Source of the DNA: Algoriphagus aestuariicola
GTDB taxonomy: Bacteria > Bacteroidota > Bacteroidia > Cytophagales > Cyclobacteriaceae
Length of the DNA: 64,000 nt
Assembly: GCF_017254835.1 (NCBI RefSeq)
Contig: NZ_JAFKCW010000001.1
Location: 868,001 to 932,000 of the forward strand
Reading direction: 5' to 3'
The notes under the pieces are model-generated. The model saw nothing but the letters and a program-made list of their open reading frames with translations, ran no database searches and was not told the origin of the DNA. Numbering within the stretch: position 1 is the first letter of the stretch; the number at the start of each line of letters is the position of its first letter. Positions 53,090 to 60,749 of this stretch are shown here, piece by piece. The translations under genes were made by a program, and so were the position numbers.

Positions 53090-53523
53090 ACTCTGCGGTA
53101 GTCTCCTTGCCAGTCTTGGATCCGTTGTTTTATGTCTTTTGGGCTCAGTTTCTCTTTGATGGTTTTTTCAATCAAGGGTAGTAGTTCCTCGTCCCCAGCA
53201 AAGCGCAAGGCGATAATTTGGCCCATGCGAAGTAGCTTTTCTTTAGGGTAAAATGGTTCACCAGTCAGATGAAAATACCGTAGCCTCATCTCCATAAGGA
53301 TTATCCTGTTTTGGGTTTTCAAGGCATAGATCCTGGCCAAAAGGGGAAGCATGGCGAGTATCACCGCGCCCAACATCACATAGACACTGTCCCAAATGGC
53401 TTCAGCGGTACTGAAATTCAGACGATAAACAGTCCATCCCAGAAATATCAGGGTCAGGGGAGTGATGATGAGATGGTGAAATGGATAAATCCGGGCGTGG
53501 TTTTGATAGTTTTGTGTCTTCAT
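53086..53523 (-). CDS. DUF6526-like small membrane protein
   Basis: The 145-residue protein starts KTQNYQNHARIYPFHHLI, then has two spans (about 20-36 and 45-65) and a basic-acidic C-terminal domain with a KEKLSPKDIKQRIQDWQGDYRRV end. I recognise it as the DUF6526-type family common in Bacteroidota; no function is known. Its stop overlaps the glycerate kinase stop region on the other strand by four bases. Confidence 0.75.
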   Translation of the reverse strand: MKTQNYQNHARIYPFHHLIITPLTLIFLGWTVYRLNFSTAEAIWDSVYVMLGAVILAMLPLLARIYALKTQNRIILMEMRLRYFHLTGEPFYPKEKLLRMGQIIALRFAGDEELLPLIEKTIKEKLSPKDIKQRIQDWQGDYRRV

Positions 53524-53543
53524 GGATTCCAGACGGTAAAAAA

Positions 53544-53564
53544 AAAGGAGGCAAAGCCTCCTTT
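53544..53564 (-). terminator. Intrinsic terminator of the small membrane protein gene
   Basis: AAAGGAGGC and GCCTCCTTT form a 9-bp stem with an AAA loop; the minus-strand transcript ends in a T-run. It lies 19 bases past the stop at 53583. Confidence 0.85.
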
Positions 53565-53582
53565 AAACGTATCGTAAATCAA

Positions 53583-53732
53583 TCAATGATCAGCTTTTTT
53601 CTTTTTGGAAAATGTGCTTCTCGCATCCATTGCAGAAAGTCCTGCGCCTAGTCCAATAAGAGTACACACGATCAAGAGAAACAGCTGTGCTCCTGACATG
53701 ATAGGTGAGCTGAAAATATCCAATAGTATCAT
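53583..53732 (-). CDS. Small single-span membrane protein (49 residues)
   Basis: The frame from ATG 53732 to TGA 53583 encodes 49 residues: one hydrophobic span (about 14-35, AQLFLLIVCTLIGLGAG), then a Lys-rich tail (FSKKKKADH). The gene has its own terminator at 53544, and its short length makes it easily missed. The function is unknown; such small proteins with a charged tail occur in Bacteroidota. Confidence 0.6.
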   Translation of the reverse strand: MILLDIFSSPIMSGAQLFLLIVCTLIGLGAGLSAMDARSTFSKKKKADH

Positions 53733-53827
53733 TTGTTGTTTTTTGAATTCAGGATTGAACTGCGAAGATAAAGCGGAACGGCGAGTTTACAAAGCCGAAT
53801 CAGCTCTATAAGAGGATTTTGAACTGA

Positions 53828-54025
53828 TTAATCTAAATCGTCCTCGAAGTCATCATCTTCGAAATCCTCTTCATCATCGAAGTCTTCGTCCTCTTCATCA
53901 AAATCTACAATATTGTCCAGATCGCTCTCTTCATCCAGATCATATTCGTCTTCAAATTCATCTTCGAACTCTTCTTCATCCTCGAAGTCATCAATTTCAT
54001 CGAAATCTTCTTCAAAATCCTCCAT
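53828..54025 (-). CDS. Extremely acidic 65-residue protein
   Basis: From ATG 54025 the frame encodes 65 residues of which 46 are Asp or Glu (about 71 percent), nine Phe, one Tyr and no Lys, Arg or His. The pattern is a loose repeat of D/E blocks separated by single Phe (e.g. EDFEEDFDEIDDFED). Such a chain is expected to be disordered and to bind cationic partners or Ca2+. It is genuinely open with a start and stop and uses both GAA/GAG and GAT/GAC codons. The complementary strand reads as a Ser-rich frame, a mirror of the same bias. I cannot name a family. Confidence 0.6.
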   Translation of the reverse strand: MEDFEEDFDEIDDFEDEEEFEDEFEDEYDLDEESDLDNIVDFDEEDEDFDDEEDFEDDDFEDDLD

Positions 54026-54540
54026 GGCTGTTTTAAAGGGGTTTTATTGGTTTAATCGTTACGAAATAAGGCAAAAAATTAATTCCACCAATACTGGAAA
54101 CTTTAATTTTTTTTCCTCGATAAATCGATTTTTTTTCTCCCGTTATTTATTCCAATTGTTTCTGGGATTTTTTCCAATCGACCTTCAGCACTAGCTTAAG
54201 ATAATCAATTTTGGTTTCTTTTTTTTAACAAAAACTTAAGTTTGGCGCTGTAGAGACCACTGGCTTGGAGCTAGCCGGCTGAAGATTTTTAAAAAGCCTC
54301 TTATTTTCATTTCCAAAAAGTACAGAGTAGACTTTTTGATATTGTGGAAATGTGGGGGGTATTTCATCAAAAATAGCCAACTATACCCATGCCAATAAAG
54401 TTGGTATTGGTTTTAAAAAAAAGTTGGATTCAGTAATCCTGTCAGACTTTTTCTAACGCCGGACATCCGGACAACTATGCGGCAGTAAAGATATTTTTAT
54501 TTTGAATTTCTAATTAGTCAAAAAACTGGCCGTCGTCGGC
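54026..54540. other. AT-rich intergenic region, nothing recognised
   Basis: The 515-base stretch has many homopolymer T and A runs and short imperfect repeats around 54390-54420, but no gene, tRNA-like arm or strong hairpin. It follows the receiver gene's stop and should contain the promoter of the acidic protein gene. Confidence 0.45.
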
Positions 54541-54897
54541 TCAGCTGAAGATGGTTTTGATGTACTTCTTAATTAGAGGTTTCGAAAGGTACTCCTTGAC
54601 AACCTGGTACTGGCTGGCTTTGGAAATATCTCTTTCATCTACTGAACTGCTCAAAATATAAATTTGAGGGTCTTCGTATTCGGGCTTAAAGAGATCCAAA
54701 AAATCCCAGCCATTCATCTCAGGCATATTCAAGTCCAGAAAAAGGTATTGAGGCTGTATTCCGTTGATTTCTTGGAGAGCTAATTTTGCACTTTGATACT
54801 TGTAAAACTGACATGGCTCTTTCACATTCTTGGAAATGAGTTTTTCAGTCACAAATGTACTGATAGGGTCATCGTCTATTAAAACAATCGTCAACAT
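54541..54897 (-). CDS. Single-domain response regulator receiver
   Basis: The 118-residue protein is one receiver domain: acidic triad D8-D9-D10 region in LIDDD, phospho-acceptor Asp55 in FLDLNMPEMNGWDF, Ser83 in ILSSS, and Lys106 in LSKPL. No output domain is present, so it works by protein contact, as in CheY-type or Rcp1-like signalling. No histidine kinase is nearby. A 22-bp perfect palindrome lies about 160 bases upstream of its start. Confidence 0.9.
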   Translation of the reverse strand: MLTIVLIDDDPISTFVTEKLISKNVKEPCQFYKYQSAKLALQEINGIQPQYLFLDLNMPEMNGWDFLDLFKPEYEDPQIYILSSSVDERDISKASQYQVVKEYLSKPLIKKYIKTIFS

Positions 54898-55317
54898 TAA
54901 AGTGCAAAATCCATGTTTTGAAATACATTAATAACTACACAAAAGTATAGCATATTTTAAGCTTTGCAAATTCTTTGCCATAAATCTGCCCTATAATGAA
55001 ATAAAAATTCGGTCAGCGGTAAATTTCTTTTCCAGCTAGCCTATTGAAATAGAGAATTTAGTCTGTCGACAGACTAAACAAAGGATATCAACGAATTCCG
55101 GAATCAGTTTTTTGTAAAAATAGCAGGAAGAGAAAAATACTAAATTCACAGTTTATATGGGGGTGATCCGACGTTGAATTCCGGTAATACATCAACACTC
55201 CCAAGGCGAAAGAAGTCAGCGCAATTATCTGAAATGTGCTTTTTTGAGAGAAAAACTACTTTTTTGGCCGTGTTGATAACTTAAAGGCTCTTCGAACGTT
55301 TGGTTTCAAGCTTACAT
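54898..55317. other. Intergenic region with a perfect palindrome
   Basis: About 420 AT-rich bases between the receiver gene start and the DUF4136 stop. The 22-bp dyad at 55057-55078 is the only clear structure; no gene is seen. Confidence 0.55.
55057..55078. promoter_or_regulatory. Perfect 22-bp palindrome, possible operator
   Basis: TTTAGTCTGTC is followed directly by its exact reverse complement GACAGACTAAA. There is no loop and no T-run on either side, which speaks for a protein-binding dyad over a terminator. It is 160 bases upstream of the receiver start. Confidence 0.5.
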
Positions 55318-55917
55318 CTACTTTTGAGTTTGGGTGCTTTGACTCAAAAATGTGCTGAAGACCGTATCTAGTGTTTTTCTAACCTTTTTTTCCTTGTACT
55401 TTGGACTGCTGACCTCGGTCACGCCTGTGAGCGTCATCAGGAATTTATCCTGTACTGGATCTATAAAATCTACAATCACCTGCAATAGCTCATAATTGCT
55501 GGTAGTAACCCGGGGTGTGTTATAGGGATTATACATCCATGGGTCATAGATTCGGTAGCCCCAAAAGGGATATGGGTTTGGATTGTTGACTGTCTCCCGC
55601 TGGCGGGGATCTTCATTCGAGTTGTACCGTATCACGAGATCAGGCTGCTTGGCATCGTATACTAGGCCTGCCTCCTCCAAGGTTTCTTGAATCTGGATCT
55701 GAACCAACTCATCCAAGAACTGGGAGGAAAATCCCCTCATCCCAACCTCCTTGTTGATGATGACAAAGGTCTGATATGGCTTAGCAATCGGCAGCTCGGT
55801 GTTCTCTTTGAATACTTCAATCGAGCTGCAAGAAGTTAGGACCAAGGCTCCTACCAAGAATGCAAAACGTTGGGTTTTCCGCTTCAATTCCGAGTAATTT
55901 GGGATCTGAAAACTCAT
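55318..55917 (-). CDS. DUF4136-family lipoprotein
   Basis: The 199-residue form from 55917 has a lipoprotein-type signal after a basic N-terminus (AFLVGALVLTSC, Cys30). The DUF4136 pattern is visible: TFVIINKEVGMRGFSSQFLDELVQIQIQETLEEAGLVYDAKQPDLVIRYN, and a Pro/Tyr-rich NPYPFWGYRIYDPWMYNPYN segment, ending with the strand-rich VDFIDPVQDKFLMTLTG. It would be an outer-membrane or periplasmic lipoprotein of unknown role. A longer upstream frame to 56145 overlaps the divergent dCMP deaminase and is rejected. Confidence 0.82.
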   Translation of the reverse strand: MSFQIPNYSELKRKTQRFAFLVGALVLTSCSSIEVFKENTELPIAKPYQTFVIINKEVGMRGFSSQFLDELVQIQIQETLEEAGLVYDAKQPDLVIRYNSNEDPRQRETVNNPNPYPFWGYRIYDPWMYNPYNTPRVTTSNYELLQVIVDFIDPVQDKFLMTLTGVTEVSSPKYKEKKVRKTLDTVFSTFLSQSTQTQK

Positions 55918-56023
55918 AGATTGTTGAATATAGTTTTTCTTACTTAACGGGGAAACAAATCCCTTTATTCGCAAATCTTTCAAGACAACGGACAGGATTG
56001 TTATTTTTGACAAATTTATTTTC

Positions 56024-56506
56024 ATGAATAGACCTGATTTTGATGATATTTTCATGGAGTTGGCCGTGAATCTTGCCAAGCGTTCCCATTGTATCAAAAA
56101 GCATGTAGGGGCAGTGCTGTCCAAAGACACTCGGATTATTTCCATAGGCTACAACGGCCCACCTGCCGGTACGCATAATTGCGACGTCGAGTTTCCGGAA
56201 TCTGGCTGCGCCAGAGACAGTAAGGGTAGTTGCTCGCTTGCACTTCATGCGGAACAAAATGCGATACTCTATGCGGTAAAGAACAATACATCGGTGGATG
56301 GCTCCACACTCTATGTGACCTTGGCGCCGTGCCTTGCCTGCGCGAGAATCATCTTTTCGATGGGGATTTCCAAGGTGGTCTATCTTTTCTCCTATGCAGA
56401 GTACAAGGGGATAGGAAGGGATGAAGGGGTGGATTTCCTGAGGAAGTTTGGCGTGGAAGTCGAGAGATATTCCAAAGAACTCGAGATCCTCGACCAATTG
56501 ATCTAG
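56024..56506 (+). CDS. Deoxycytidylate (dCMP) deaminase
   Basis: The 160-residue protein is a zinc-dependent deaminase: His75 and Glu77 in HAEQNA, Cys103 and Cys106 in PCLACARII, KKHVGAVLSKDTRIISIGYNGPPAG (25-49) for the substrate pocket. It converts dCMP to dUMP, supplying thymidylate synthesis. Its stop overlaps the convergent murB stop by four bases. The gene faces away from the DUF4136 lipoprotein. Confidence 0.92.
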   Translation: MNRPDFDDIFMELAVNLAKRSHCIKKHVGAVLSKDTRIISIGYNGPPAGTHNCDVEFPESGCARDSKGSCSLALHAEQNAILYAVKNNTSVDGSTLYVTLAPCLACARIIFSMGISKVVYLFSYAEYKGIGRDEGVDFLRKFGVEVERYSKELEILDQLI

Positions 56507-57516
56507 ATGAAATTCACCTCGGGATGGAGTTCTATCCCGAATTTTTCTTTTACCGACAATCTGATTTTTTCGGAAAGCAGCTGGATTTCTCTTCCGCTTC
56601 CTTTCCCGAAATTGACCAAAACCAAGGCTTGCTTGGAGTGGACTCCCACCTCGCCATCACGATGTCCTTTCCATCCTGCCTGTTCGATGAGCCAGCCTGC
56701 GGGCACTTTCACACCCTCTTCATTGGGATATCCTGGAATCTGCGGAAATGCTAATCTCAATGAGTCAAATTTTTCTCTGTTTATCGTCGGATTCTTAAAA
56801 AACGACCCAGAATTACCGATTTCCTTCGGGTCGGGGAGCTTTGATTTTCTGATCTCTATTACGGCCTCGCTCACTGCCCGAAGCGATAGGTCGACTATGC
56901 CTTTTTGATTCAATACATCTTGGATCGCTCCATAGTCAACTCGGAAATTCGGTTTTTTTTCCAATCGAAAAGTAACTGAACAGATGACGTATTGGTCTTT
57001 CAGCTTATTCTTAAAAACACTTTCTCTATATCCAAACTCACAGGCTTCGGCCGTGAATGTTTCAATTTCCAAAGTCGATCTATTCAGCGCCTCCAAGCTG
57101 TCGAAGACTTCTTTGATTTCCACTCCATAGGCGCCTATATTCTGCATGGGAGAGGCACCAACCGTACCAGGGATCAACGAAAGATTCTCGATTCCAGCCC
57201 AGTTATTGTCAATGGCAAAAGAGACCCAGTCCTGCCAGATCTCGCCGGCTCCGACTTTGACCCAAACCAGGTCTTCATCCTCGCGAAGGGTCTGTATGCC
57301 TTTTATATCCACCTTGATCACCAACCCGCCAAAATCCCTGGTCAAGAGAATATTGCTGCCACCGCCCAAAATCAACACTTCCAGCATGTTTTCCTTAGCC
57401 CACGATAAGGCGTCTATCAGCTCTTGTGCGGAGCTGGCTTTTAGGAAAAAACGTGCCTTTTGATCAAATCCGAACGTGTTGAGAGATTTTAGGGAAATGT
57501 TTTCTTGTATATTCAT
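56503..57516 (-). CDS. murB: UDP-N-acetylenolpyruvoylglucosamine reductase
   Basis: The 337-residue form from 57516 is a type I (E. coli-like) MurB: FAD-binding LGGGSNILLTRDFGGLVIKV (about 48-66), SLIPGTVGASPMQNIGAYG, the catalytic Ser in NSGSFFKNP, and a C-terminal Glu in LHPEVNFI. It reduces UDP-GlcNAc-enolpyruvate to UDP-MurNAc in peptidoglycan synthesis. An upstream in-frame start at 57594 would overlap the divergent start of the aspartoacylase-family gene. Confidence 0.95.
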   Translation of the reverse strand: MNIQENISLKSLNTFGFDQKARFFLKASSAQELIDALSWAKENMLEVLILGGGSNILLTRDFGGLVIKVDIKGIQTLREDEDLVWVKVGAGEIWQDWVSFAIDNNWAGIENLSLIPGTVGASPMQNIGAYGVEIKEVFDSLEALNRSTLEIETFTAEACEFGYRESVFKNKLKDQYVICSVTFRLEKKPNFRVDYGAIQDVLNQKGIVDLSLRAVSEAVIEIRKSKLPDPKEIGNSGSFFKNPTINREKFDSLRLAFPQIPGYPNEEGVKVPAGWLIEQAGWKGHRDGEVGVHSKQALVLVNFGKGSGREIQLLSEKIRLSVKEKFGIELHPEVNFI

Positions 57517-57593
57517 GTGCCTTTGACTGTCCTGCGAAATAAGCAAGATTTTGAGCCAATGCGAAATGAAACCCCAATCTGCCATCCCCATCA

Positions 57594-58538
57594 ATGAAAG
57601 AAGTTCAGATTAACGGAGTTCGGGTACGCCCGGGCCAGTCTGTCAACATCGAATTGCCAATAGCGAAACTCCCCACCCATACCTTGATCGATTTGCCGAT
57701 TTTTATCCGCTCTTCAAAAAATGAAGGTCCGGTGGTGCTCATCTCCGGCGGAGTGCACGGAGACGAAATCAACGGGGTGGTGACTGCCAAGAAACTTCTC
57801 GAGGAATTTGACCAAGGCTTGGAGCTTCTAAAGGGGACTCTGATCATTATCCCGCTGGTAAACATCTATGGCTTTCTGTCCAACAGTAGGACATTTCCTG
57901 ATGGGCGAGACCTGAACCGCAGCTTTCCGGGGAGCAAAAAGGGCTCTCTTGCCTCCAGGATAGCCTATATTCTAAACGAGGAGGTAATTCCCCAAATCGA
58001 CTTTGGAATAGATTTTCACACGGGTGGGCGTATGCTGTCAAACCATCCACAAATCCGGGTAGACTTCAAGGATAAAGTCGGCTTGGAGTTGGCCAAAGCC
58101 TTTGGGACGCATTTTGTCGTCAATTCCAAACACATCGAGAAGTCATTTAGAAAAACGGCGTACAAGGCTAGAAAGCACTTGCTGGTGTTTGAAGGAGGGG
58201 AGTCGATGCGGCTGGACAACTACGCTATCGAAGAGGGAATCGTCGGTACTAAGCGCTTGCTCCATCATTTGGACATGATTGACGCGCCCCAGTTGCCACA
58301 AGAAACCCTCATCCTTAAAGAAAGCCAATGGACCAGGGCAAAGGCTTCGGGGATTTTCTACTCCTCGGTCAAACTTGGCGATTCCGTAAAGAAGGGCCAG
58401 ATCATCGCGAGGATTTCCGATCCCTACGGCCAGGTAATCGTTCCGGTAAAGGCGGCGACCAATGGCCACGTGATCGGGCTGAACAATAACCCCGTGGTAA
58501 ATGTGGGGGATGCGATCCTCCACATCGGAAAGGAATAG
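57594..58538 (+). CDS. Succinylglutamate desuccinylase/aspartoacylase-family protein
   Basis: The 314-residue protein is an M14-like zinc hydrolase of the AstE/AspA family: His55 and Glu58 in GGVHGDEINGV, PDGRDLNRSFPG (Arg and Asn), a third zinc His in GIDFHTGG, and Glu in LVFEGGES. The C-terminal part (about 235-314) is a barrel-sandwich hybrid-like domain. Substrate class is N-acyl amino acids or carboxypeptide-like compounds; the exact one is unknown. A strong terminator follows. Confidence 0.87.
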   Translation: MKEVQINGVRVRPGQSVNIELPIAKLPTHTLIDLPIFIRSSKNEGPVVLISGGVHGDEINGVVTAKKLLEEFDQGLELLKGTLIIIPLVNIYGFLSNSRTFPDGRDLNRSFPGSKKGSLASRIAYILNEEVIPQIDFGIDFHTGGRMLSNHPQIRVDFKDKVGLELAKAFGTHFVVNSKHIEKSFRKTAYKARKHLLVFEGGESMRLDNYAIEEGIVGTKRLLHHLDMIDAPQLPQETLILKESQWTRAKASGIFYSSVKLGDSVKKGQIIARISDPYGQVIVPVKAATNGHVIGLNNNPVVNVGDAILHIGKE

Positions 58539-58560
58539 CAAATCCGTTAAGCTGAAAAAA

Positions 58561-58588
58561 AGAAAGCACCGACTTGTCGGTGCTTTCT
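58561..58588. terminator. Bidirectional terminator
   Basis: AGAAAGCACCGA and TCGGTGCTTTCT form a 12-bp stem with a CTTG loop between the aspartoacylase-family gene and the convergent phosphoglucomutase gene; a T-run follows. Confidence 0.9.
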
Positions 58589-58609
58589 TTTTTCGGTATT
58601 GGAATCAGC

Positions 58610-60340
58610 TTAGCTGAAGTAATTTTTTAAACCTTCCAGTCTTTCAGCGAGTAAGGCTTCGACATTCCGGTACTCAGAAGGCGAGGAGAGGGGGGCATTG
58701 ACCGAGAAATAGTACTTGATCTTTGGCTCTGTACCGGAAGGGCGGGCTGAAATTTTGCTTCCATCAGCGAGATAGAACTGCATCACGTTGGACTTGTCCA
58801 TATCGAGCTTTTCCACTTTGCCAGACTTCACATGAGTCACGGTAGAGTTTTTTACGTCCACGACGCGCTCGACATCCACTCCGTTCATTTGAGAAGGAGG
58901 ATTGGTACGGAATCCATTCATCAGCGCTTGGATTTGTTCTGCGCCGTCTTTTCCTTTTTTAGTGACCGAAATCAAAGACTCCTTGTAGAAGCCGAATTTG
59001 GAATAAATCTCGGCCATAAGATCAATCACACTCATGCCTTTGGTTTTATAATAAGCGACCAGCTCCGCGAAAATGGCTGCTGCACTTACGGCGTCCTTGT
59101 CACGCACAAAGTCCCCGACTAGATAGCCATAGGACTCCTCGCCGCCACCTACGAAGGTCGCCTTGCCTTCCAAGTCACGAATGATTGCCGCGATGTTCTT
59201 GAATCCTGTGAGCACATTGTAGCAAGTGACCCCGAACCCGGCCGCAATGGCGTTGATGAGCTCTGTTGTCACAATCGTGTTGACCATAAATTGGTTGCCG
59301 TCAAGCTTTCCTGCTTCCTTCCATTTTGAAAGCAGGTAGTAGCTGATCATCGCCCCGGTTTGGTTGCCATTGAGCAGTTCATATTCTCCCGTCTCGTTGG
59401 GGACGACCGCCGCGTAGCGGTCTCCGTCGGGATCGCAGGCGAGTACAAGCTCCGCGTTTACCTTTTTGCCAAGTTCCACCGCGAGAGTCAAAGCTTCCGC
59501 TTCCTCAGGATTGGGGTAGATCACGGTCGGGAAATTGCCGTCTGGCTCTGCCTGTTCCTTTACAATGTGGACGTTTTCAAAGCCAAAGGCTTTTAGCGCT
59601 GCTGGTACCATTTTGCCAGATGCTCCATGGATTGGAGAGAAAACGATCGGCATAGACTTTTGGGCCTGGACGGCGTCAGGGGAAAGACTCAGTCCCTTGA
59701 CGAGATCCAGGTAGATTTTGTCAAAATCGGATTCGATGTATTCGAGCAGACTGTCATTTTTATTCCAGTTGACTTGGTCAAAGGAAGTAATCTTCTGCAC
59801 CTCTTTGATGATGTTGGTGTCGTGGGGAGCGACTACCTGCGCTCCGTCTTCCCAGTACGCCTTGTATCCATTGTATTCCTTGGGATTGTGGGAGGCAGTG
59901 ATCATGACGCCGCTTTTGCATCCATAGTGTCGCACAGCAAAGGAGAGCATAGGGGTAGGTCTCATTTCCCTGAAGTAAAGTACCTTGATTCCATTGGCGG
60001 TGAAGACATCTGCGGTCGTTTTCGCAAACACTGTGTTGTTGATCCTACAGTCGTGGGTAATCGCAACTTTGATTTCCTGTCCCGGAAAGGACTGAAGCAG
60101 GTAGTTTGCCAATCCCTGTGTGGCCATGCCCACGGTGTAGACATTCATGCGGTTGGTGCCGACTCCCATCAGCCCCCTCAGCCCTCCAGTACCAAACTCC
60201 AGATCCTGGTAGAATGAATCTACCAACTCGGTGGGGTTGTCGCTTATTAGTTTTTTGATGGACGCCTTGGTGTCAGCATCCACATTTCCATCCAGCCAGC
60301 TTTGAGCTTTGCCTAGGATAGCAGGGTCGATTGAACTCAT
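58610..60340 (-). CDS. Phosphoglucomutase/phosphomannomutase family protein
   Basis: The 576-residue protein is an alpha-D-phosphohexomutase: phosphoserine Ser150 in TASHNPKEYNGYK, metal loop DPDGDR, sugar-specificity loop GGGEESYG, and phosphate-binding RPSGTEPKIKYY. The long chain (about 570) is that of the Bacteroidota/Firmicutes type phosphoglucomutase or phospho-sugar mutase that interconverts glucose-1- and glucose-6-phosphate. It connects glycogen or cell-wall sugar nucleotides with glycolysis. Monocistronic. Confidence 0.95.
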   Translation of the reverse strand: MSSIDPAILGKAQSWLDGNVDADTKASIKKLISDNPTELVDSFYQDLEFGTGGLRGLMGVGTNRMNVYTVGMATQGLANYLLQSFPGQEIKVAITHDCRINNTVFAKTTADVFTANGIKVLYFREMRPTPMLSFAVRHYGCKSGVMITASHNPKEYNGYKAYWEDGAQVVAPHDTNIIKEVQKITSFDQVNWNKNDSLLEYIESDFDKIYLDLVKGLSLSPDAVQAQKSMPIVFSPIHGASGKMVPAALKAFGFENVHIVKEQAEPDGNFPTVIYPNPEEAEALTLAVELGKKVNAELVLACDPDGDRYAAVVPNETGEYELLNGNQTGAMISYYLLSKWKEAGKLDGNQFMVNTIVTTELINAIAAGFGVTCYNVLTGFKNIAAIIRDLEGKATFVGGGEESYGYLVGDFVRDKDAVSAAAIFAELVAYYKTKGMSVIDLMAEIYSKFGFYKESLISVTKKGKDGAEQIQALMNGFRTNPPSQMNGVDVERVVDVKNSTVTHVKSGKVEKLDMDKSNVMQFYLADGSKISARPSGTEPKIKYYFSVNAPLSSPSEYRNVEALLAERLEGLKNYFS

Positions 60341-60749
60341 CTCGTTTAAAAATTTCAGTGTGGTTCTAAGATATAGAAAATGTCAAAAAATGCCATCTTG
60401 CCCAATAAATGATCGCAAAGTATTTCCGTGCTTGTACGTACTCTGCTTTTTCTTTGCATTGCGTTTGGTCCATCAAAGCTTCAATTGACCCTAGCCAATC
60501 GGCGGTTCCTTGGAAAGATTTGGGGCGAATTGGGCAAGACCAAGGTGGGAAGCCTTGAAAATCAGGGTTCAGAGCTTCTTTGAATCAGCTTGAGTTAGGT
60601 TTTTTTTTTAATCCGATGGAGCCATCGTTCAGAAAGCTGCCGTCCAGGCAAGAGGGAAATAAGCAGCTCCTTCAATCCGATTCTTTAAATCCGCTTGTTC
60701 TTTGGTTTCATTTTCAATAAGTTCAGCCATCACAATTCAGATTTTATTT
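60341..60749. other. Intergenic region, nothing recognised
   Basis: About 409 bases between the two divergent genes. I see no gene and no strong hairpin; it must contain both promoters. Confidence 0.45.

Noticed and set aside
53913-54194. Serine-rich plus-strand frame over the acidic gene
   Set aside because: The Ser/Lys blocks are the direct complement of GAN acidic codons on the other strand. The minus-strand frame has a proper ATG, a stop and a defined gene length.
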